A DNA stretch of 64,000 nt from Flavobacterium flabelliforme (lineage in GTDB: Bacteria > Bacteroidota > Bacteroidia > Flavobacteriales > Flavobacteriaceae): the NCBI RefSeq assembly GCF_017948675.1, contig NZ_JAGFBU010000002.1:62001-126000 (forward strand), given 5' to 3'. The notes under the pieces were generated by a model, which saw only the letters and a program-made list of their open reading frames with translations, made no database searches and was not told where the DNA came from. Shown in pieces: positions 1 to 9,613 of this stretch; within the stretch, counting starts at the first letter, position 1, and each line of letters opens with the position of its first letter. Position numbers and translations under genes: made by a program.

Positions 1-1120
1 ATTCTTCACCATATCCCAATTCCTTCATTAATTTTGTGGGTGCATTGCGCAAATGGATAGGTACTGGCAAATCCCCCGTTTGTTTTACCAACTGCTGAGC
101 AGTTCCAATTGCTAAATACGAAGCATTGCTTTTGGCAGAAGTTGCGAGATACACAGCGCACTGACTTAAAATAATTCTACTTTCAGGATAGCCAATAGTA
201 CTAACCGCCTGAAAAGTATTATTGGCCATTATAAATGCTGTAGGATTCGCATTTCCGATGTCCTCACTACTTAGTATCAGCATTCTTCTAGCAATAAATT
301 TTACATCCTCTCCACCTTCAATCATTCTGGCAAGCCAATAAACAGCTCCATTAGGATCGCTTCCGCGGATCGATTTTATAAAAGCAGAAACAATGTCATA
401 ATGTTGCTCTCCAGATTTGTCATATAGAACTGTATTTTGTTGTACTAATTCAAAAACTCGATCATTAGTAATTATAATTTCGTCTTCATTAGAAGCGTTT
501 ACGACCAGTTCAAAAATATTTAATAGTTTGCGTCCATCACCACCAGAAAGGCGCAGTAAAGCCTCTGTTTCTTTTAAATTAATTTTTTTTGTAGCCAAAT
601 AGCTGTCGGTTTTCATGGCACGCTCTAATAAAGATTCTAAATCTTTTTTTGTAAAAGCATTCAAAACATAAACCTGACAGCGGGACAAAAGAGCAGGTAT
701 AACTTCAAAGCTTGGGTTTTCTGTTGTTGCGCCTATTAAGGTAATCCAACCTTTTTCTACAGCAGCTAATAAAGAGTCTTGTTGTGATTTGCTAAAACGA
801 TGAATTTCATCAATAAAAAGAATAGGATTTCTAGCTGTAAATAATCCACCACTTTGTTTGGCTTTTTCAATAACCTCTCTAATATCTTTAACTCCAGAAT
901 TAATAGCACTTAAAATATAAAAAGGTCTTTTTGATTCTTGAGCGATAATTTGAGCCAAAGTTGTTTTACCAGTTCCTGGAGGTCCCCATAAAATTAAAGA
1001 GGGTATAATTCCTTTAATAATTTGTTGTGTCAATGAGCCATTTGGACCCACCAAATGAGATTGACTTACATAATCTTGTAGTTTTTGAGGTCTTATGCGT
1101 TCTGCAAGGGGTGCTTCCAT
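1..1120 (-). CDS. rarA: Replication-associated recombination protein A (RarA/MgsA AAA ATPase), 3' end outside window
   Basis: The reading frame starts at the ATG complementary to 1118-1120 and runs off the left edge after about 373 codons without a stop, so the C-terminus is missing. Residues 46-53 form a Walker A (GPPGTGKT), 102-107 a Walker B (FIDEIH), followed by an ATTENPSF sensor segment and an SRC arginine-finger region near 146-148. This is the clamp-loader-like AAA+ architecture of RarA (MgsA/WRNIP1 family), a DNA-dependent ATPase acting at stalled replication forks. Family members are usually about 420-450 residues, so roughly the last 50-70 are not seen. It is divergent from the rhomboid gene. 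RuvB and clamp-loader subunits share the motifs, but the N-terminal PLAERIRPQ segment is typical of RarA. Confidence 0.93.
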   Translation of the reverse strand, partial: MEAPLAERIRPQKLQDYVSQSHLVGPNGSLTQQIIKGIIPSLILWGPPGTGKTTLAQIIAQESKRPFYILSAINSGVKDIREVIEKAKQSGGLFTARNPILFIDEIHRFSKSQQDSLLAAVEKGWITLIGATTENPSFEVIPALLSRCQVYVLNAFTKKDLESLLERAMKTDSYLATKKINLKETEALLRLSGGDGRKLLNIFELVVNASNEDEIIITNDRVFELVQQNTVLYDKSGEQHYDIVSAFIKSIRGSDPNGAVYWLARMIEGGEDVKFIARRMLILSSEDIGNANPTAFIMANNTFQAVSTIGYPESRIILSQCAVYLATSAKSNASYLAIGTAQQLVKQTGDLPVPIHLRNAPTKLMKELGYGEE

Positions 1121-1189
1121 TTATTATTAAATTTTAATTTTTAAATTAAAAATTATCATCGGTAAAAATAACCTTTCTTTTTATTTCTT

Positions 1190-1290
1190 GGAGCTATTTC
1201 CAGCTTTCCGTTGCAATCTTTTCTTTTTTATTGATCGCTTCGTTCCTCGCAATCAACAAAAAGAAAAGGATTTCCTCTGCAATCTGGGCT
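1190..1290 (-). repeat. Dispersed intergenic palindromic element, copy 1
   Basis: Read on the minus strand the element begins AGCCCAGATTGCAGAGGAAA, goes into a near-perfect long inverted repeat (1216-1238 against 1251-1272, around a GC-richer centre at 1236-1250) and ends in AAGCTGGAAATAGCTCC. Its outer motifs resemble those of a shorter element at 27231-27300 in the same orientation. It fills most of the rarA-rhomboid spacer. I infer a REP-like or MITE-like intergenic family of flavobacteria; no transposase is nearby. Confidence 0.5.
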
Positions 1291-1360
1291 AAAGTATTTG
1301 CTTATAATTGTCTTTTTTGGTTTTAACTATGACAAATTAGCATTTATTTGGCTTTGGCTA

Positions 1361-1368
1361 TATTTTTG
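1361..1368 (+). promoter_or_regulatory. Candidate -7 promoter element for the rhomboid gene
   Basis: TATTTTTG fits the Bacteroidota TAnnTTTG consensus and lies 35 bases before the ATG at 1404. No convincing -33 TTTG is seen at the right distance, so this is a moderate call. Confidence 0.4.
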
Positions 1369-1403
1369 AAACCAATTAAATATTGATTGATGATATTTAC
1401 TAA

Positions 1404-2180
1404 ATGGATAAGGATTTTAAATTTACAAATGCTGTAGTTATATTACCATTAATTTTTGTGGTTGTAATATGGCTTGTTTTTTGGTTAGAAGTCCGCTTTG
1501 ATTATGATTTTATTCAAAACGGAATTTATCCTAGGACTTTCTATGGATTGCAAGGTGTTATTTTTAGCCCTTTTATTCACGCTGATTCAGAACATTTATA
1601 TAACAATTCACTTCCATTGCTAGTTCTTTTGGCAGCATTGCAGTTTTTTTATCCCAGACAATCCTTAAAAGTTGTGCTTTTCGGCATTTTGCTTTCAGGG
1701 ATATTAACGTGGAGCATTGGAAGAGAAAATTATCATATTGGTGCAAGTGGTTTAATATATGTCTTGTTTAGTTTCATTTTTTTTAAAGGTATTCAAACAA
1801 AGCACATTCGGCTTATTGCTCTTTCACTTACAGTAATCATTGTTTACGGTGGGTTAGTTTGGTATATTTTTCCAACTCCAGATGTACCCGGTGAAAAGTC
1901 TATTTCTTGGGAAGGGCATTTATCTGGATTACTAGCAGGTTTTATTTTATCTATCATTTATAAAACACCAGAGTATAAAAAGGTACCTAAATACGATTGG
2001 GAAAAACCAGATTATAATCCTGAAGAGGATAAATTTATGCAGCGTTTTGATGAAAACGGCAATTTTGTAAATCTTCCAGTAGTAGAGGATGAGGTCATTC
2101 TAAATTATTATTTTTCTAACATTCCGGTATCGTATGAAATTATTTCTAACGAAAAAAGTGAATCAAAACCGGAGTCTTAA
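1404..2180 (+). CDS. Rhomboid family intramembrane serine protease
   Basis: A 258-residue membrane protein, probably of the inner membrane, predicted to cleave transmembrane segments of client proteins. After a first hydrophobic helix (about 10-28) comes the rhomboid signature: His59 and HLYNN at 64-68, the catalytic serine in GASG (Ser115) and the partner histidine in EGHLSG (His172), each within or next to hydrophobic stretches. The region after about residue 190 is a soluble, charged tail of roughly 70 residues. The chosen ATG sits downstream of a TATTTTTG promoter candidate. It is convergent with rlmB. The substrate is unknown; family assignment is secure because both catalytic residues are in place. 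Confidence 0.9.
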   Translation: MDKDFKFTNAVVILPLIFVVVIWLVFWLEVRFDYDFIQNGIYPRTFYGLQGVIFSPFIHADSEHLYNNSLPLLVLLAALQFFYPRQSLKVVLFGILLSGILTWSIGRENYHIGASGLIYVLFSFIFFKGIQTKHIRLIALSLTVIIVYGGLVWYIFPTPDVPGEKSISWEGHLSGLLAGFILSIIYKTPEYKKVPKYDWEKPDYNPEEDKFMQRFDENGNFVNLPVVEDEVILNYYFSNIPVSYEIISNEKSESKPES

Positions 2181-2237
2181 TTCACTTTTAATATTTTAAA
2201 TGCAATTTATTGCTTTATGAAAAAGTATAAAATACAA

Positions 2238-2972
2238 TTATTGTCTTTGTCTTACGGCCTCATATAAAAAAGCACCACATGCTACAGAAACATTCAGCGA
2301 ACCAATTGTTCCAAACATAGGTAGTTTTGCTTTTTCATCTACGATTTTTAAAACCGATGGATTAACCCCACGATCTTCTGATCCCATAATGATAGCAACA
2401 GGTTCATTCAGAGTAATATCGTAAATGTTTTTATCTGTTTTTTCTGTTGCAGCTATAGTTTTAATTCCGCTAGCTTGCAATAAGAAAATGGCGTCTTTAA
2501 TGTGTTCCACTTTACAAATAGGAATATTAAATACAGCTCCAGCAGATGTTTTTACCGTGTCACCATTAACTGGCGCAGATCCTGCTTTTTGAACGATGAT
2601 ACCATTTACGCCTGTGCATTCAGCTGTACGAATAATGGCACCAAAATTACGAGCATCAGATATTTGATCTAAAATTAAAAACAATGGTTTTTTTCCGTTT
2701 TCAATAACTGATTCAATTAAAGATTCCAAGTCAAAAAAGGAAATAGGAGAGATTGTGGCTACAGCACCTTGATGATTGTTCGGTGTTAGCCTATTTAGTT
2801 TTTCAACAGGAACGTAAGAAAAGTTGATGTTACCTCTCTTCATTACTTTCATTAAGTCCTTCATTAGTTCGCTGCTTGCTTCCTTTTGAATGTAAACTTT
2901 GTCTACTGTTGCGCCTGCTTGGATGGCTTCAATTATTGCTCTAATCCCAAATATTTGATGTTCTTTTTCCAT
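2238..2972 (-). CDS. rlmB: 23S rRNA 2'-O-methyltransferase RlmB / TrmH family
   Basis: A 244-residue SPOUT methyltransferase. The N-terminal RNA-binding substrate domain (about 1-80, HQIFGIRAIIEAI) is followed by the three SPOUT motifs: NFGAIIRT at 109-116, IMGSEDRGV near 195-203 and SLNVSVACG at 225-233, which form the trefoil knot that binds S-adenosylmethionine. RlmB methylates G2251 of 23S rRNA in E. coli; the assignment within the TrmH/RlmB family is by motif and length. Its ATG lies only four bases after a TATCTTTG promoter element, which itself abuts the T-tract of the upstream susCD terminator, so the mRNA may be leaderless or nearly so. Confidence 0.9.
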   Translation of the reverse strand: MEKEHQIFGIRAIIEAIQAGATVDKVYIQKEASSELMKDLMKVMKRGNINFSYVPVEKLNRLTPNNHQGAVATISPISFFDLESLIESVIENGKKPLFLILDQISDARNFGAIIRTAECTGVNGIIVQKAGSAPVNGDTVKTSAGAVFNIPICKVEHIKDAIFLLQASGIKTIAATEKTDKNIYDITLNEPVAIIMGSEDRGVNPSVLKIVDEKAKLPMFGTIGSLNVSVACGAFLYEAVRQRQ

Positions 2973-2976
2973 GGTG

Positions 2977-2984
2977 CAAAGATA
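2977..2984 (-). promoter_or_regulatory. Promoter -7 element of rlmB, next to the start codon
   Basis: On the minus strand TATCTTTG matches TAnnTTTG and is followed by CACC and the ATG. Transcription would start within a few bases of the start codon. Confidence 0.5.
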
Positions 2985-3019
2985 TAAAAAAAACCACCAC
3001 TTTTTAAAGTGGTGGTTTT
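2984..3019 (-). terminator. Intrinsic terminator of the susC-susD operon
   Basis: CCACCACTTT at 2994-3003 pairs with AAAGTGGTGG at 3006-3015, extended by A-T pairs, and on the minus strand is followed by a run of eight T. It lies 33 bases past the susD stop. Confidence 0.85.
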
Positions 3020-3051
3020 AATATAATGGTAATCAATATAAATTAGTTAAT

Positions 3052-4545
3052 CTATTGTTGCCACCAAACTTTTGATTTATTCTCATCAGTTTTAGGAGCT
3101 AAAGTATTTACTCCAGCTGTATAATTTGCTGTATTTGTACTTTGTTCTGCTGATGGATAAAGATATCTTGTTGGGATTACTCCTCCATTCAATGCATTTG
3201 TTGAAGGTACTAAAGCAGGAACTCCAGTTCTTCTCCATTCACTCCAAGCATCAAATGCAGAAGGGAATAATGCAACCCATTTCTCTTCTCTAATTACTTT
3301 TAGTAAATTAGTTGCAGCATCAACTTTTCTAACAAGAGCATAGGCTGGACCATCTGCAGTTATGTTAATTGTACCTCCACCTAATTTTTTTGTAAAACTC
3401 TCAAATGATTTTGTGATTCCCATTTCTAATAAATTGAGGGCGTTTTCTGATGTCCATCCTAATGCAGCAGCTTCAGCTCTATTTAAATAAGTATAAGATG
3501 CAGTCATGAAAGATGTAGGAGCATTAGCAACCCATATATTTCCACTAAGTTTCGCTCTTGAATTTAATGGTGTACTTGCAGCTTGTGAAAGTCCGTAAGG
3601 AATACCATCAGTAGTAACAGCTTTATTAGAAAATATTTTCAATCTATTATCTAAAATATGGTTAGATGTAGGATTGTCAGATGCTGCTTCACCCTGAAGT
3701 GCATCAGTAAGTGTTTTTGATAAGCCATAATCATTTCTTCTGTTTGCTATATAAGGGTTTTCAAATCCTGGAACATTAGTATGAGCAAACCAAGCCTCAT
3801 CTGCTACATTTTCAATAGACCCATTCGCATTACTTAAAGCATTGTTAAACTGAACTGCAGCATATCCTCCTGGAGCAGGATATTTTTTTGATAGTTGAAT
3901 AGACATACTCATGATCATAGAGTTTGCCAATTTTTTCCATTTCAACATATCTCCATCATAGATTAAATCTCCTGTTGGAGGAAGTTCAGAAACATTAATC
4001 ATATCTCTAGCGGCAATTAAACTAGCGATTTCTGATTTATAAATAAATTCTTGAGTCGAATAAGTTGGAATTAAAATTCCTTTAAATGCTTGCTCATAAG
4101 GTGCGTCTCCCCATGTATCAGTTACTCTTTTCCAGATTATAGCTTTCATTATCTTTGCAACTCCCAATTGATTTTTAGCTGATCCTTTAAGTAAAATTTT
4201 AGGATCTGGGTTAGTTGTAGTTTCAAAATAATTAGTTATTACATCTAAATTGGAAAGGGTTTGAACATAGAAGCCATTCCAGCTTGCAGGAGCTTGATTG
4301 TAATTTTGCTCATCTACATATACTCTTTGTGATTGGTATTGAACATACAAAGTCGGTTTTAACAAAAGGTCTCTTCCAGTAAGGGTTGTGTATCTTACAA
4401 TAGAACCAGCCATAAGTGCTTGCAAGTCTCTTTCTTGAGCACCATTCGGGTTATCGTTTAGGTTGCCAAAATCATTATTTTCGCAACTTATAAATAGTCC
4501 TGTAAACAGAGCTAAAATTATGCTTATTTTTTTCATTTTTTTCAT
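3052..4545 (-). CDS. SusD/RagB-like nutrient-binding outer-membrane lipoprotein
   Basis: A 497-residue protein with a lipoprotein signal (hydrophobic stretch 7-19, lipobox ending in Cys21, then acidic ENND) placing it on the outer membrane. The body reads as the SusD-like group, with a NPNGA segment after the N-terminus, helical repeats and a C-terminal segment (EEKWVALFPSAFDAWSEWRR) typical of the family. SusD proteins form a lid over their SusC partner and capture the ligand. It is downstream of susC by nine bases and closed by a terminator. No glycoside hydrolase, protease or regulator is adjacent, so the ligand cannot be named. A second in-frame ATG three codons in would give the same mature protein. 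Confidence 0.9.
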   Translation of the reverse strand: MKKMKKISIILALFTGLFISCENNDFGNLNDNPNGAQERDLQALMAGSIVRYTTLTGRDLLLKPTLYVQYQSQRVYVDEQNYNQAPASWNGFYVQTLSNLDVITNYFETTTNPDPKILLKGSAKNQLGVAKIMKAIIWKRVTDTWGDAPYEQAFKGILIPTYSTQEFIYKSEIASLIAARDMINVSELPPTGDLIYDGDMLKWKKLANSMIMSMSIQLSKKYPAPGGYAAVQFNNALSNANGSIENVADEAWFAHTNVPGFENPYIANRRNDYGLSKTLTDALQGEAASDNPTSNHILDNRLKIFSNKAVTTDGIPYGLSQAASTPLNSRAKLSGNIWVANAPTSFMTASYTYLNRAEAAALGWTSENALNLLEMGITKSFESFTKKLGGGTINITADGPAYALVRKVDAATNLLKVIREEKWVALFPSAFDAWSEWRRTGVPALVPSTNALNGGVIPTRYLYPSAEQSTNTANYTAGVNTLAPKTDENKSKVWWQQ

Positions 4546-4554
4546 TTTAAGTTT

Positions 4555-7500
4555 TTAGAAAGTAACTTTTAAATTTATACCATAACTTTTAGTACCAGGT
4601 AATCCACCATCTTCACCAAAAGTTTTTGACATTTCTGAAGGATCCCAGTTGTGTTTGTTTTCTTTTGATACACTAATAAGCCATAAGTTACGACCAACAA
4701 TACCTACAGATGCAGATTCAAATACATTTTTAACCCATTTTCCAGGAATACTATATGTTAAACTTACATCTCTTAATTTAATATAACTTGCGTCATGTAC
4801 AAATGGTTCAGCTAATCTATTTGCATACCACTGGTTGTAATAATCATAAGCCTCAACATATTCATCAAATTTGGCACCGGCTTTGTCAACTCCAACTACA
4901 TGAACTCCTCCACCTACTTTACCATTAACAGCATCTCTTTTTGGATTTCCTAAATCATTATTCCCAACGGTATCATCTAAAAGACCACCATTTGTTCCCC
5001 ACATTTCAGAAAGTGAGAAAAACTTACCACCTTTTTGAAAATCAATTAAAGCAGTTAAAGACAGATTTTTATAAGTTATAGTATTTAAAAAACCTCCTGT
5101 AAATTCTGGTAAAACTGACCCAAGGTATTTGTTTTGTTGTACAACGTATAATCCGTTTTCATCTATTATTTTGTTATTGTTAGCATCTGTTGCAAAACCA
5201 GCACCTAATAATTGTCCCCATTCACCATTTAATTGGTGTGTTACAGTTACGAATGTGAAAGCACTAGATCCACCTGGAGCATTGATGCTTTGAAGTCCAT
5301 CAGGTAGCTCTTCAATAGTTGTTTTGTTTTTTGCAAAGTTCACAGCTACAGTCCAGTCGAAATCATTTGTTTTTACGGGTGTAGCATTCAATACTAACTC
5401 TACTCCTTTTCTTACTGATTTTCCTGCATTTGTTAATTTTGTAGAGTAACCAGAACCAGCAGACACACTAATAGGAATGATATCATCTTTACGTGTTTCA
5501 TTGTAATAAGTAGCGCTTAATCCTAATCTGTTATTCAAGAATTTTAAATCAACACCAAATTCTGTAGACGAATTTATTGCTGGTTTTATTTGATTGTCTA
5601 CTAATTGGGATTGATTGTACATGATAGGTTTACCATTGTATCCATTATAACTACCGTTATAGGTTGGGAAAGCAGGATTGATTAGATTTGCAGCAAGGTC
5701 ACTTCCTACTTGCGCCCATCCAAATCTTACTTTTCCAAAAGATAACCAATCGTATTTTGCTAATTCACTGAAAATTAAGCTACCTCCTACTGATGGATAA
5801 ATGTATCCATTTGCATTATTAAATAATGCAGAGCTATAATCTTTTCTGATAGAAGCATCCAAGTAAGCATATCCGCCATAACCAACAGAAGCTTTAGCAA
5901 ACATACTGTTTACTTGTTTAACAGTGTAGCTTGTTGACGGCACTACTTGTTCTTTGGAGTTGCTATAAATATACAAATCTGGAATTAATAAACCTCCGCT
6001 TGTAATATTTCCTGAGTCCATTTGTGCTGCCCAACTTTGGTTGTTATTTCTTCTTATTTGTCCACCCGCTAGTGCTTCAACCTCAAACTTGCCAAAATTG
6101 TTTTTATAATTCAAAATAGTAGTGTAGTTGTCTTCTATCAAAGTAGATGAGCTTCTACCAAAACTATTGATGTTTTTCATATTACCTGCATCTAAATCAG
6201 ATGAATATTGTACATCAAAAGGAACTTTAAAAATACCTCTGTTTTCTGTTTGATTTCTAGAGACCATAAAATTCGCACTCCAATGATCACTAAATTTGTA
6301 ATCTCCATGGATGTCTGCAACTAGTTGATTTCTTGAGTTTTCGTTAGTGTATTGATCTAGCCAATAGTATGGGTTAAACCAAAAAACTGGTTTTTGACCA
6401 CCTTGATCAGTAGGATCATTTCCGGCTAATGAATTTGCATAAACTTCCGGTCCTGCCCAGTTCCATGAGGCACTATATCCATTATCGGTTTTTAATCCTC
6501 TTAGTTCTTTTAATTTACGAACATCTAAGTCTCTTCCAAACCATGAATTGAATGATCCCGAAGTTTGATTTGAATAATCATCGTCAAAATCTCCTAATGT
6601 TTTTTGAGTAGTATAATTAACACCTGCCCCTATAGTAAATTTTGATGTTAAATTTGCATCTATTCTAAAGCTTAATAAATGTTTGTTTAAGTCAGAATTT
6701 GGTATAATACCCTGTTGGTTTAAGTTCGTGTATGAGAATCTAGAACTAAATGTTTCATTCCCTCCACTAACAGAAATACCTTGTTTTTTAGTTACTCCCG
6801 TATCATAGAAGTTTTTAATGTTGTTTTTTTGGCCTTCCCATTTTGCTGTTTTTCCAAAATATTCAGTTCCAGGTTGCCATGCATACCATGGGATATAGTC
6901 GCTTCCGTCAAATTTTGGTCCCCAGCTCGCATCTGCATCTGGAGTTCCAATATATTTTTTTCCATTAAGTGAAGCCCATCCTGCAGGATAGTTTGGATTG
7001 CTAGCAAAGTCGAAATTAGTCCATTCACTTTCTCCACCGTAACCTTGCCCGTACTCATTTTGATAATTTGGTAAATAAGCTACTTTATCAAAAGTAGTAG
7101 AGCTAATAAGAGAAACTTCTACTTTTTTTCCTTTACCTGATTTAGAAGTGATGATAATCACTCCCGCCTCAGCTCTTTGACCGTATAAGGAAGTTGCATT
7201 AGGTCCTTTCAAAACGTTTACACTGGCTACATTTTCCATGTCTATAACGTTAGGGTCGCTTACAGGAACACCATCAACGATGTATAATGGATCACTATCA
7301 CTAGTTAAAGAAATAGCCCCACGCAAACGTATTTTTCCTGACGCACCTAGTTTTGCTCCAGATTGACCAACAATCTGTACTCCGGCTACTTTTCCAGCTA
7401 TTGCTGTCTTAATATTTGCGTCTTGAGTAATGTTTAGATCTTTAGCTTTTACACTTTGCGAAGCATAAGTTAGCGATTTTTCAGATCTTTTCACTCCTAA

Positions 7501-7824
7501 AGCAGTTACAACAACTCCTTCTAGTTCTACTGAATCATCTTTCAGTCTAATATTCAAAATACTAGTACTAGCTAGTGCTTCCTGAGATTTCATCCCAATG
7601 TAGCTGAATAATAAGGTTTGATTTGGTGATGCTTTGATGGAGAATTTTCCGTCAAAATCAGTTTGTGTTCCTGATTTAGTCCCCTTAATCAATACACTAA
7701 CACCTGGTAAAGGCATTCCTGAATTGTCGGAAACAGTTCCAGCAACAACTCTTTCTTGCGCAAAGGTTACTTGCGCGATTAGTACTAATAGTAGTACTAA
7801 GAATCCATTGAACTTTAGTTTCAT
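4555..7824 (-). CDS. SusC/RagA family TonB-dependent outer-membrane transporter
   Basis: A 1089-residue outer-membrane receptor. Order: signal peptide (1-22, ending TFAQ), a carboxypeptidase-regulatory-like domain (about 27-95, with GTVSDNSGMPLPGVSV), the SusC linker LEGVVVTALG (101-110), a plug domain containing LRGAISL, DPLYIVDGVPV and NVLKGPNATSLYG, then a long beta-barrel ending in LKVTF, as expected of an outer-membrane terminal strand. It imports a ligand handed over by the SusD partner, using TonB energy. It is the first gene of a two-gene unit. I see no TAnnTTTG element in the 85-base gap upstream, so it could be read through from the Omp85-like gene or use another promoter. Confidence 0.93.
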   Translation of the reverse strand: MKLKFNGFLVLLLVLIAQVTFAQERVVAGTVSDNSGMPLPGVSVLIKGTKSGTQTDFDGKFSIKASPNQTLLFSYIGMKSQEALASTSILNIRLKDDSVELEGVVVTALGVKRSEKSLTYASQSVKAKDLNITQDANIKTAIAGKVAGVQIVGQSGAKLGASGKIRLRGAISLTSDSDPLYIVDGVPVSDPNVIDMENVASVNVLKGPNATSLYGQRAEAGVIIITSKSGKGKKVEVSLISSTTFDKVAYLPNYQNEYGQGYGGESEWTNFDFASNPNYPAGWASLNGKKYIGTPDADASWGPKFDGSDYIPWYAWQPGTEYFGKTAKWEGQKNNIKNFYDTGVTKKQGISVSGGNETFSSRFSYTNLNQQGIIPNSDLNKHLLSFRIDANLTSKFTIGAGVNYTTQKTLGDFDDDYSNQTSGSFNSWFGRDLDVRKLKELRGLKTDNGYSASWNWAGPEVYANSLAGNDPTDQGGQKPVFWFNPYYWLDQYTNENSRNQLVADIHGDYKFSDHWSANFMVSRNQTENRGIFKVPFDVQYSSDLDAGNMKNINSFGRSSSTLIEDNYTTILNYKNNFGKFEVEALAGGQIRRNNNQSWAAQMDSGNITSGGLLIPDLYIYSNSKEQVVPSTSYTVKQVNSMFAKASVGYGGYAYLDASIRKDYSSALFNNANGYIYPSVGGSLIFSELAKYDWLSFGKVRFGWAQVGSDLAANLINPAFPTYNGSYNGYNGKPIMYNQSQLVDNQIKPAINSSTEFGVDLKFLNNRLGLSATYYNETRKDDIIPISVSAGSGYSTKLTNAGKSVRKGVELVLNATPVKTNDFDWTVAVNFAKNKTTIEELPDGLQSINAPGGSSAFTFVTVTHQLNGEWGQLLGAGFATDANNNKIIDENGLYVVQQNKYLGSVLPEFTGGFLNTITYKNLSLTALIDFQKGGKFFSLSEMWGTNGGLLDDTVGNNDLGNPKRDAVNGKVGGGVHVVGVDKAGAKFDEYVEAYDYYNQWYANRLAEPFVHDASYIKLRDVSLTYSIPGKWVKNVFESASVGIVGRNLWLISVSKENKHNWDPSEMSKTFGEDGGLPGTKSYGINLKVTF

Positions 7825-7909
7825 TTTATAAAATTTTGAATTAGTTTCACAAACTTCTTAATAATTTGTTAACTTTCCTAATTTAAATTTTACTTTTTTA
7901 TACATATCT

Positions 7910-9613
7910 TTAAAATTTAACATTATAACTAATGTGTATAATTGTGTTGTACGTTTCGAATTTATTCTTGGTATTGTTGCCGTTTGCAACTGCTATTTTA
8001 AACAATCCATTTTTTGTGTTTATACCAATTCCTGCTCCTAAACCTATTAAATTTTCGGTGTAAATTGAATTTGAAAATTCTAATTTATTCTTTAAAATAC
8101 TGTAGTCTAGTATGCTATGAATATAAAGGTTAGGTGTTATTAAATAACGATATTCAGTTGTTATTGTAGAATAATAGTAGGCATTGAGACTATTCTCGGG
8201 AAAACCTCTTATGCTGTTTAATCCACCAAAACGAAATAATTCATTTGCGAGATAGCGTTTACTTTGCATATAATAATTTTGTGTTTTTAATTCTATGGCG
8301 CTTTTGTTGTTTAACAGAATGTTATGTATAATGTTTAAATTAATGATAAATTGTTGATTGGTAGTGTTGTTTGTCAAATTTTTGATTTCTCTTGATCCTA
8401 ATGCTAGAGATGTCCCTATTTGGGTTTTTATTGGGAAAGAGGTATTGGGATTATTGAATTTAGTATACTCAAAGCTTGAAGTGATGAATGAGTTGTTGAA
8501 ATCGCTTATTAAATTTGATTCCAAATTTTGAATGTTACTCGATTCAGTTGTGTGATAACCTATATATATTCTCGAGCTGTAATTTATAAAATAGCTTAAG
8601 TCGATTGCTATATTTGTGTTTTGAAATGTCGAATCTTGTCTAAAAATATTTAGTTGCGTTTTTATGCCTACTGGACTTTTGAAAAGATAGGGAATTTCAA
8701 GGCTTCCTTTAAATGACTTTTGGTTATTTCCGTCGCTTTTCCAATAGACAGAAAGTTCTTCTCCTGAGCCTAAAATATTATCTAATTTTAAATCTAGATA
8801 GCCATTTAAAGTAACCTTTTTATCTTCATTATTAGAAAAACCTAGAAATCCATCAAAATTATTCGATTTTCTTTTTTCTAAATACACATAGATAGTAGTG
8901 CTGTCTTTGGTGAATAGGATTTCCGGATATTTTACTTGATTTACAAAACTGAATTTATTAAAATCATCATTAATTTTTTCAACCGTCTTTTGATTGAAAA
9001 TTGTATTTTGGTATTTCTTATTTATTTGTTTTAATTGTCCTTTTGGGAATTTAGTCATTTCTTCTTCAGCATATCGTATGGTGATAGTGTTTAAATTTCT
9101 TTTTTGCGCTGTTTCTAATTTTAAATCTGCATATAAAATATTTTGGTTCCTTTCTATATTGATCAATTTTAATTTTGCTAATGCGTATCCTGTTTTTTCA
9201 AGTTTTTGTGAAGCTTCTTTTAAAAAAAAATCTATTTCATTGTAGGGTAATTCTATTTTGTTGTTTTTAATGCTTGATGAAATAATGGAGGTGAGTAAAC
9301 TGTCTGTGTCTAAGGATATAATTAAAGATTTTATTTTTTCACCTAGAATAAATTCCGATATATAAATAGAGTCGTTTATTAGTTTTGCATCATCTGTGAT
9401 ATTGTCGATGTATCCTAATTTTGTTAGTTTAAGTGAGAAAGCCTTTATTTCGTCAGTTAATGATTTTATGTTTTTATGCTTGGTATTATAGATTAAAGAG
9501 TCGATTGTTTTATTTTCTAAATTATTTTTTCCTTTAATTTTTAAATAAAAATTCTGCGCAGAAGTGTTCCAGCAAATAGTGAAAAAGAAAATAAAAAATA
9601 AAAATGATTTCAA
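7910..9613 (-). CDS. Omp85 superfamily outer-membrane protein (POTRA plus barrel, TamA/BamA-like)
   Basis: A 567-residue protein with a signal peptide (1-19, ending NTSAQ). Residues about 20-250 are mixed alpha/beta segments that read as POTRA-like repeats, and about 255-567 a beta-barrel ending in the aromatic ISYNVKF. The hallmark is RFGGLNSIRGF, with the conserved RGF at 469-471, the lid-loop motif of Omp85 proteins. At 567 residues it is shorter than BamA and nearer to TamA or two-partner-secretion transporters in size. It may help insert or export outer-membrane proteins; being next to a SusCD pair is suggestive only. Confidence 0.75.
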   Translation of the reverse strand: MKSFLFFIFFFTICWNTSAQNFYLKIKGKNNLENKTIDSLIYNTKHKNIKSLTDEIKAFSLKLTKLGYIDNITDDAKLINDSIYISEFILGEKIKSLIISLDTDSLLTSIISSSIKNNKIELPYNEIDFFLKEASQKLEKTGYALAKLKLINIERNQNILYADLKLETAQKRNLNTITIRYAEEEMTKFPKGQLKQINKKYQNTIFNQKTVEKINDDFNKFSFVNQVKYPEILFTKDSTTIYVYLEKRKSNNFDGFLGFSNNEDKKVTLNGYLDLKLDNILGSGEELSVYWKSDGNNQKSFKGSLEIPYLFKSPVGIKTQLNIFRQDSTFQNTNIAIDLSYFINYSSRIYIGYHTTESSNIQNLESNLISDFNNSFITSSFEYTKFNNPNTSFPIKTQIGTSLALGSREIKNLTNNTTNQQFIINLNIIHNILLNNKSAIELKTQNYYMQSKRYLANELFRFGGLNSIRGFPENSLNAYYYSTITTEYRYLITPNLYIHSILDYSILKNKLEFSNSIYTENLIGLGAGIGINTKNGLFKIAVANGNNTKNKFETYNTIIHISYNVKF

